Positions 57,701-64,000 of a DNA stretch of 64,000 nt are shown here, one piece after another. The notes beneath the pieces were generated by a model. It worked only from the letters and a program-made list of their open reading frames with translations, was not told where the DNA came from and made no database searches. The stretch's first letter is position 1. Each line of letters opens with the position of its first letter. Made by a program: the position numbers and the translations under genes. Source of the stretch: Lineus longissimus. Taxonomy: Eukaryota > Nemertea > Pilidiophora > Heteronemertea > Lineidae. The stretch lies in contig NC_088326.1 of the NCBI RefSeq assembly GCF_910592395.1, forward strand, positions 12,157,001 through 12,221,000. The letters run 5' to 3'.

Positions 57701-60700
57701 GGAGGCCGCCCGAGAAGAAGAATACTTTAGGAAGTTGGTAAGTTGATTATGACCACTTTCGTCGTTCCTGGCTTAAAAAAATTGAGTTTCATTAGACCAA
57801 GTGATGTCACCGTGCACAGTACAGCCATGGTGGACATCATCTCATGTTTTTACATCAATTTCAAATCTTTACTAGAATCAAGTCATCAGTCCATTCCTGA
57901 TTGGTGAACATTTGACTAATCTACAAACGTTCTATTTATCAGATAAATATCAAAATAAATATTCGTATTTTCTTGATTTATGGATCAAAATATCTTAGAC
58001 TTTTGCTAGTAATATACATGTAGGGTATACTCTGGTAGCATTACAAGTGTACCTCACCTCTGAACAGAATTTTAAGCTCACCGTTCAAACTTGTTGTACA
58101 TGTACATTGTTCATCGAACTATTTGTGTAACAAGTCCTTCCTCTTCAGCTTCAAGGGATTTTCTTTCTTTCTGGGGTGCCTTGGATTTGATGCCACGTAT
58201 CCTAATGATCCCATTCACCATTCCAATTCAGACACAACTTGAATCAATAGAGTATTTTGGCAGTCCTAGCCTACTACCGACTCCCTAAATTGCATCTTTG
58301 AGGATATTTTGGTGCATCAACTCTTTTCATGACCATCCACCTGGCAATGGAAATTCCTTCCTTTACCTTTATACTCTGCGGACAAAATTCCTAAATATCA
58401 TATTTTTGAAAAAAATTAAATTTCTCATTTTCTTCCGAATGTTGCTCAGAGTCAAGAGGTGGCCAGCATGCCTTCATTCTTGGGATATTTTCTCATTGAG
58501 TTTCAATAAAACACATCTCGATTTCAGCAAAAGAAACAATTCGGGGACATGACGGAAGGCCTCGAGAAAGAGATTGAATATCACGAATATCATGTTAAAC
58601 ACCATAAGGTAGCCTCACCTGCTGCTCAGAGACGAGACCCGTCAGGTTTTCTAGTTTTGGGCGACGGGTTAACTGATCACTCATGAGTAATCAATGGATA
58701 TAATCGTGGCTCTTATAGTGATAACACTGTCACTGAAGAGAATCTGGCCTGAAAAATGCCTTGGCCTTGCAGACAAGCGATTTAAATCGCAGCTTTATGC
58801 AATTATAATCCCTGCTATGTGCGACCAAGTGACCTGTGTGTAATCACGGTTATCAGATTCAGGTCACGGCAAAACACGAAGTATTGGAGTGATCAGATAG
58901 CCATTGCGTTCAAAACTAGGAAGCTCTGTTTCGTCTTTAATAGTAGGCCATTGTTGTCTTGCACTGCCGTAAGATGGGGTGACTGTGGTCCAGAGTGGGG
59001 TGAAAATGACCCATACCCTTTCCCCTATTCATCTTGAACCATTCATGGTAAATCTTCTATTTCAGTTGAATCAATGTACAATATATGTTACAATATACAT
59101 GTAAAAGTCAATTCAATCAGAGGACTAATCTTATAGGGCCAAATTCATAGAGGGCGTTTAGCTTAAAAAAACAGCGTTTAACTACTGAATAGACAGATTC
59201 AGGTCCTTCATGTAAATCTTCACAGAATATGAATAGGCCCTGAAACTGATTAGAGAGAAGTTGCACACGTCTAACCCTTAAACGCCCTTTATGAATTTGG
59301 TCAATATAGTTTAGCCCACATAAGATTTGGGAGTTTGGTAATTTCACCCCACTTTACGGTAGACTGCTAGTATAGTGTTGCTGTTCTTTTAGACCAGGCG
59401 GCTTTTTTCGTTGGATGAATATGGTTATTGCCGTGGTGTTTTCCATTATTTTGACGTGAAAAAGTCTATGATGACATGAAAGATGTGATCGGAAAGAGTC
59501 ATTTGAAAGCTTTCAAATGACTGGTCACGTCAATGGTTTTAAAAATTGCCAAAAAAACTTGTACTCCTTTGCGAAATTTTAGGTCACTCTTGGTACTGAT
59601 AATCGGATACCTAAAAATGTTGAGTATGACAGAGTCAAAATTGTAGGTTGTTTCACTTTGCATTCATTCGATAGCCATATTCATCTAATTTTGCATGTGT
59701 GTTCTGATGGGCAACATGACAATCTTCCATTGGCTCTGCATTCTCATGTAAAAGTCATTTATCCATTTCAGGCAGGGCATATCTTTCTTTCCCCCTCACC
59801 TAGTAGCGCCCCCATGCTTGGCACAGCTTAATCATCCATTTCACCTCTTACTTTACTTAATAACAACAGCAACAACAACAGTTGAAGAAACTCCATGACC
59901 ATCATGAACACGAGATTGATAACCACGAGGCCGAAATTAAACGTCACAAGGTACACCAAAAATATAAACAACCAAGGGCAAGATAAGTTCAAGTTGCCCA
60001 CTAAGGCTTCTGAATTCTCTCAGCCCTGATTACATCTCTTGGTGCACAGCCAGAAGTCTCTACGCCTACGAAAATTCCTTCCGATTTCCGTTTTGAATAA
60101 CAGGCCTTTCATTCACATGACGATGATGTGCGCAAGTGGCATTGCGATCACTCGAGCACTTGTAACTGCGACAGATACTACTAAAACAGCGCCATCTGGT
60201 GTGCAGTCATTGAATTGTAGTTTCCTCGGAGAAGTAAATATTGGCGTAGAAACTCGGGTGGATGCGGCAAGAAATGTAACCATAGACTGTCGGGTTCAAG
60301 AGCATCGTCGCAACCACAGCAGCAGAAAGGGTCACAGGTTTTCCTCGACAATAGTATTGAAAAGCTTCTTGGGTAATTTTCTATTTGCATAATCAGCAAC
60401 AAAGTCAGCTGCGAGGACTGCGGGCTCATTTAGAGGAGGAGGTCAAATTTCACGAAACTGAAATTGTTGGGCATAAGGTAAAGAAATGGCTGCTGTATCC
60501 TGGAATATATTCGCAGGCGTTTTTAATTCACGGTGAATGAGTGTGACTATGAAATTGAACAGTGTGAAAAACATTTTTGAGGGGAATTATTAAATGAAAG
60601 CCCGTATTTGGTCCGACCTTTTGAGAAGGAACGAATATATTCTGGGATACAGTAATTTCTTCAACCTAGCTATGCTTTACCGAAACCAAAAGAAACATTT

Positions 60701-61666
60701 CGCGGAGTGGTTTTCATTTTCAGGGCTTGAGATAACACTGAAAAATGATGTCTTTTGAGAATGTTACAGGTAATACTGTATGAAACTTGGCCCAGAACCA
60801 GGACCAGGACCCTCAAGCTTGGAATTGTAAACAAACAAATTCAAACTGTTCAGGATTTCGGAGATAAAATGTTTGGTTTGACTCCTTACCTAGGAAGTGC
60901 TGCTTGAGCCCTGATTCTAAACTGCTTGAAATTCTACCTCGGTGACTTGGCTTTTAGCTGTACATAAACTGTGGGCTGTGCTGAGGCCCCATGAATTATA
61001 TTTTAGTTTTGAACTTATGCCAGTGCTACTAATGGTCTTGTTCTTATGTACCCTTCCCTGGTTTCACATGGCACTTTTGACGTGGTGATTTAGGCATCGG
61101 GTATTGGTGCATTATGACATTCTTAAAAAAAATTTCTTGCATGGTCAAGTACTACTTTTCAGTGTCTTGTTTTGTAGAAACCGCTTCAGTTATTTCCTAA
61201 GTGTGTTGTTTGCGTAGTGTACTAGTGTATTCTGAAACACCTTGGTTACAATGAGCCACAGATTACAGTGTGTAGTGTACTATGCACCCACTGAGCCTCG
61301 TTTTGACGGCAACGGCCGCTTGCGTTGGTGCAAAATATGGAAGCAGTGAAAAATCATTCAAAATTACTTGTCATTGGTCATTGTGAGGTGTTTTATGATA
61401 GAAATTGATACCTCACTGTCGGAGTAAGCTGTCTCATCTAACGCTGCTCATGTGGAATTATCATTTCGCCCAAAAATATGGCTGTCGCCTCGATACTGGC
61501 GTATTTTCATTCTGCCTAGCTGCTGCCTGTATTGTCCCTTTAAGTGAATTCTGTTGGTGAAATTAAAACCTGAAATTCTGTATTTCAGGAGGCGATTGAG
61601 CGCCACAAGAAGAGAATCGGCCAGCTCCACCACGAGGAGAAAAAACACAAAAAGGATGACGATTAA
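54754..61666 (+). CDS. ATP5IF1: Mitochondrial ATP synthase inhibitor IF1 with three alternative exons
   Basis: Constant exons 54754-54797, 56039-56090, 57240-57265, 57674-57737 and 61589-61666, plus one of three 81-nt exons: 58528-58608 (A), 59870-59950 (B), 60397-60477 (C). With any one exon the protein is 114 aa (human 106). Residues 1 to about 20 (MALARSTGRLISLLR…) are an Arg-rich presequence. The inhibitory motif is GGSIRDAGGSFGKMEAAREE with EYFRKL (family: GSIREAGGAFGK…ERYFR), and the C-terminal coil ends EAIERHKKRIGQL…KKDDD. IF1 inserts into F1-ATPase and blocks ATP hydrolysis at low matrix pH. A, B and C are phase 0/0 and all begin with a Q-rich start and end HK. B is closest to mammalian IF1 and keeps the adjacent His pair; A and C change it. 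Including all three would also keep the frame but lengthen the coil by 54 residues. The splicing mode is inferred. Confidence 0.92.
54840..56038. other. ATP5IF1 intron 1, mostly featureless
   Basis: Contains a short ATGATGATGATG run near 55146 and AT-rich TTATTATTATATTATTAT near 55681. No other feature recognised. Confidence 0.4.
57535..57605. repeat. SINE family 2 body fragment
   Basis: CTTGGGTGGAGAGAAGCACA and GCCCAGCTCAGGGACA match the body of the SINE at 48985-49186. ATP5IF1 intron 3. Confidence 0.5.
58528..58608 (+). CDS. ATP5IF1: ATP5IF1 alternative exon A
   Basis: Acceptor ATCTCGATTTCAG, donor AAG/GTAGCC. It encodes 27 residues starting QKKQFGDMTEGL and ending HEYHVKHHK. At the positions of the mammalian His48-His49 pair it has Gly-Leu; the later His (bovine His56 position) is kept. 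Confidence 0.8.
59137..59302. mobile_element. Small MITE with ~24-bp inverted ends
   Basis: GGCCAAATTCATAGAGGGCG (59137) pairs with CGCCCTTTATGAATTTGGTC (59283). 166 bp, no ORF of note, in the intron between ATP5IF1 exons A and B. Confidence 0.7.
59497..59522. repeat. Perfect 26-bp palindrome
   Basis: AGTCATTTGAAAG followed by its exact reverse complement CTTTCAAATGACT. Between ATP5IF1 exons A and B. Confidence 0.9.
59870..59950 (+). CDS. ATP5IF1: ATP5IF1 alternative exon B (canonical-like)
   Basis: Acceptor ACTTAATAACAACAG, donor AAG/GTACAC. It encodes QQQQLKKLHDHHEHE then IDNHEAEIKRHK. It aligns without gaps to the mammalian segment, including LKK…HHE and EI…H. A second CAG 12 nt downstream gives a 69-nt version lacking QQQQ. 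Confidence 0.82.
60397..60477 (+). CDS. ATP5IF1: ATP5IF1 alternative exon C
   Basis: Acceptor TTTGCATAATCAG, donor AAG/GTAAAG. It encodes QQSQLRGLRAHLEEE then VKFHETEIVGHK. The first His of the pair is present and the second is Leu. A second CAG 12 nt downstream again gives a 69-nt version. Confidence 0.8.
61505..61545. mobile_element. 3' fragment of the 10.2-kb MITE family
   Basis: CTGCCTAGCTGCTGCCTGTA and TTGTCCCTTTAA match the right end of 10238-10455. About 45 bases before the last ATP5IF1 exon. Confidence 0.6.
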
Positions 61667-62361
61667 CCCATCGAAGGGTCTAGAGTCGAAATCGTCAAAA
61701 TATTGCGTCATAAAAAGGTGTTGCAATGTCATCCCTCTGTGAAGAAACAGGTTTTTCTTCACCAAAACTTTTTTTCGAATTCTCAGGATACATGTTCTGA
61801 GTTTCGAAAACATCAAAATATTAGTGTTTTCTGTAAAACAATATTTCAATTGATCAATGCGTCTTGAAGGAGAAGTTTTTCAGCAAAATATGCTTTTTCC
61901 TCTGAAAGCAAATAACAAAATGTGCTCATGAATTTTTTTTGAATTCACATGATTTATTTTTCTCTCACCTAACTTTTTCGTTGTTTGTAAGGTATTGTCT
62001 GATTTGTAAAAAATATTATGTATGATGAAATAATTTCTATCTGCTGACCAATTCCCCATACAACTTCAATAAGGCCTTTAAAAATTACTACAATACTGGT
62101 CTAAAGAAAACGATATACGATATACGACTAAGACTTCTTTTTGAAAACATGTATAGAAATGCCTAGATATTTTTTTACCTGGTAGATCATGGCTGATTGT
62201 TATTAAACTTATTTGTAGTTTAGATAGTTTGAAAATGACTTTTTAAGGTAAAAGAAGAAGAAAAGTTGTTAGGACCAAGCCCGCTAAAATGTGCTCGTTG
62301 CAAATTTGCCCCTTGCTTGTACATAATATACACTTCAACAACTTTATTTATGATTTTAGTG
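61667..62361. other. ATP5IF1 3' UTR and flank
   Basis: AT-rich, nothing coding recognised. Confidence 0.4.
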
Positions 62362-62363
62362 TA

Positions 62364-62691
62364 CAGTCCCAGTCACAATTATATACCCACCCTCTGTTTG
62401 GCATATGCAATGCACAGCTTACACTGGTGATGCACACAGTTGTATGCAACTTGCACTGAGCACATATCACTGTGAAGTTTGTGTACAAGTTACACGCGAT
62501 GCATGCAAAACATACAATGATTCTATTGTGCGTAAGGTTCACGTAATTTATCCGCAGCTGCACGTAAATTTGGTCCATTCGGTCGTTGTACCCAATGCAC
62601 ATGGTTTATATGCGTAGTGCATAGGCTGCATATGCATGTACATTGTGCATAACATACGCAAAATAAGGGATGTTTATTGTGATTGGGACTG
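62364..62691. mobile_element. Mariner-type MITE, second family
   Basis: The ends CAGTCCCAGTCACAAT and ATTGTGATTGGGACTG are inverted repeats with TA on both sides (62362-62363, 62692-62693). 328 bp. The interior is rich in TGCA, GCAC and TGTGCAT alternating purine-pyrimidine steps. Confidence 0.8.
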
Positions 62692-62693
62692 TA

Positions 62694-63303
62694 TGATATG
62701 GTCATGTGCTGTAAGTATTATGTTGACTTGGAGTATATCACCTTGTCAGCGCATATGAGTTTGATATTTGCATGTTCGCAGCACCCTGGATGGAAAAGGG
62801 ATTGCCAGTGTGTCATTTTCAGGACATTCTACAAAAAAATTTAAAGGCCCACACCATTCGTTACAAACTTGAAATTTGTTATTGAATTTGAAAATTTCCA
62901 ATTGCGTGAATAGGTACTAAAGATGAATATCTGCATTGCTGTCATGTAGAGAAATAGGTTACCTCAGAGATGAAGTTAGTGTGGGAGTCAGAAGGGGGCG
63001 CCACCTCTCTGTACTCATTGTTGATACTTCATCGACTCTAACCAATTGTCGCGAAATAACATTAAATTTATGTGTGATTTGTTGTCAGGATCTAGAGTTA
63101 TAAACAAACTTCTCTTAAATTGTTGTTGTTGTTTTGTGTTCTTTGCCAGTACTTGGCCTGGGAGCCCGCTCTGGAAATTACAGAACACAGCCTTCAGTTC
63201 TGAAATGGCTTCACCTCGGAGTAGGAATGGTTCTTGAAGCTCTGGAATAAGATAGCTGGCAGCAGTGTTTCCTGTTACTGTTTTGAATGTGTCTGACTGC
63301 AGG
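62694..63303. other. Intergenic, weak exon candidate at 63150-63246
   Basis: After TTCTTTGCCAG a frame reads VLGLGARSGNYRTQPSVLKW then LHLGVGMVLEALE and a stop. Protein-like but not recognised and without upstream support. Confidence 0.25.
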
Positions 63304-63606
63304 TTACCAGGACTCGGCCCACCACAATTTTAAAAAAGTCCAGATGAAAACTCTAGCAATACAATTTTTCAAAGTATTGCAGAACAAAATGGTGTCCGTG
63401 GGCTTAAGCGCTGGTAGGTCAGACACATTCAGATCATAAGTCAGGAGAACACTGAACACCATGTCTATTGTGTTCTGTCTGTAGCTCTGGGCACACAAGG
63501 GATTTTCGTTGCTCCTATCCTTGTCAGGGGGATAGCGGCCCCTTGGAATACCAATAGGCCTCCCCTTCTCTGGGGAGGACAGAATGGTGAAGTACGAGGA
63601 ATCCAA
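63304..63606 (-). CDS. Hypothetical ORF
   Basis: A 100-codon minus-strand frame containing PIGIPRGRYPPDKDRSNENP and FSVLLTYDLNVSDLPALKPT. The composition suggests real coding sequence, perhaps from a mobile element, but I recognise no family and see no clear splice sites. Confidence 0.25.
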   Translation of the reverse strand: MDSSYFTILSSPEKGRPIGIPRGRYPPDKDRSNENPLCAQSYRQNTIDMVFSVLLTYDLNVSDLPALKPTDTILFCNTLKNCIARVFIWTFLKLWWAESW

Positions 63607-63741
63607 CTGCTAAGCTACAAAACTGACTTGGTGGAATCAATTTGAACTTCACAAGCTAGGATCTACATGGTAAGTTGAAGAACAGGAAAATATTTCCTGT
63701 AAAGCCAAGTGCCCTTACATGAATTAAAACATTTGTTTCAG

Positions 63742-63872
63742 AGGAATGATATTGACCCTGTGGTCGCAAACTTAGTCCCAAAAGAGCTGGGCTCAAGGTT
63801 AAAACTTGATTTGCAAGTTCATCCTGAGCAGAATTCTGGGGCTGACATCCATATGTCTGACCCCCTACTGGT
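63742..63872 (+). CDS. Putative internal exon of an unrecognised gene
   Basis: Acceptor ACATTTGTTTCAG and donor GT/GTAAGT frame an open 131-nt stretch: RNDIDPVVANLVPKELGSRL, then KLDLQVHPEQNSGADIHMSD. The combination of good splice sites and protein-like content suggests a gene continuing past the right edge. Confidence 0.4.
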
Positions 63873-64000
63873 GTAAGTCTGTATCAATTACTGTGTTCAC
63901 ATAAGGAGTTCGTCACAAACGGCTTTATAAGAACTGCCTTCAAGGCCTACTTGAACTAGATCATTGTTCTAGAAGAGTCACGTGTGGATAAGATTTTAAC

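Overview
This is animal nuclear DNA, not bacterial. All recognisable genes are split by GT-AG introns, and introns and intergenic spaces are packed with tRNA-derived SINEs, mariner-type and foldback MITEs, a broken LINE, a piggyBac remnant and large tandem arrays. The repeat repertoire, and proteins that resemble human ones closely while keeping invertebrate features, suggest a marine invertebrate, perhaps a spiralian. The sequence alone does not fix the phylum.

Layout. 1-602: minus-strand fragment of an unrecognised gene cut by the window edge. 2082-7311: SDF2/SDF2L1-like ER MIR-domain protein (5 exons, +). 10036-12024: CREBL2-like bZIP factor (3 exons, -). 14669-23165: last exon of an unrecognised minus-strand gene, then an 8-kb array of about 23 copies of a 348-bp satellite. 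23928-26490: decayed CR1-like LINE (-), next to a three-unit dispersed repeat (26495-27625). 28837-30320: piggyBac remnant. 31537-32388: 852-bp foldback element with visible target duplication. 33-35.7 kb: shuffled local duplications. 35705-37975: 68-bp minisatellite. 38529-41486: PDCL3 (6 exons, -), head-to-head across about 545 bp with PHF20/PHF20L1-like (42031-53277, 17 coding exons, +). 54754-61666: ATP5IF1, the mitochondrial ATPase inhibitor (+). 61.7-64 kb: repeats and weak exon candidates.

The genes are ordinary housekeeping or regulatory genes (ER folding, transcription, chaperone co-factor, chromatin reader, mitochondrial ATPase control). I see no operon or joint pathway.

The most interesting observation is in ATP5IF1. 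Three consecutive exons, each exactly 81 nt and phase 0 at both ends, encode three alternative versions of the same 27-residue helical segment. They differ at the histidine pair that sets pH sensitivity in mammalian IF1. This looks like a mutually exclusive exon cassette that could switch the pH response of the inhibitor. Other notable points are a decayed, tandemly expanded copy of the PHF20 PHD exon inside the next intron, an intronic minisatellite carrying 11 perfect AP-1 motifs at 23-bp spacing in SDF2, a perfect 103-bp inverted repeat, and the block-duplicated satellite array with splice-site-like signals in each unit.
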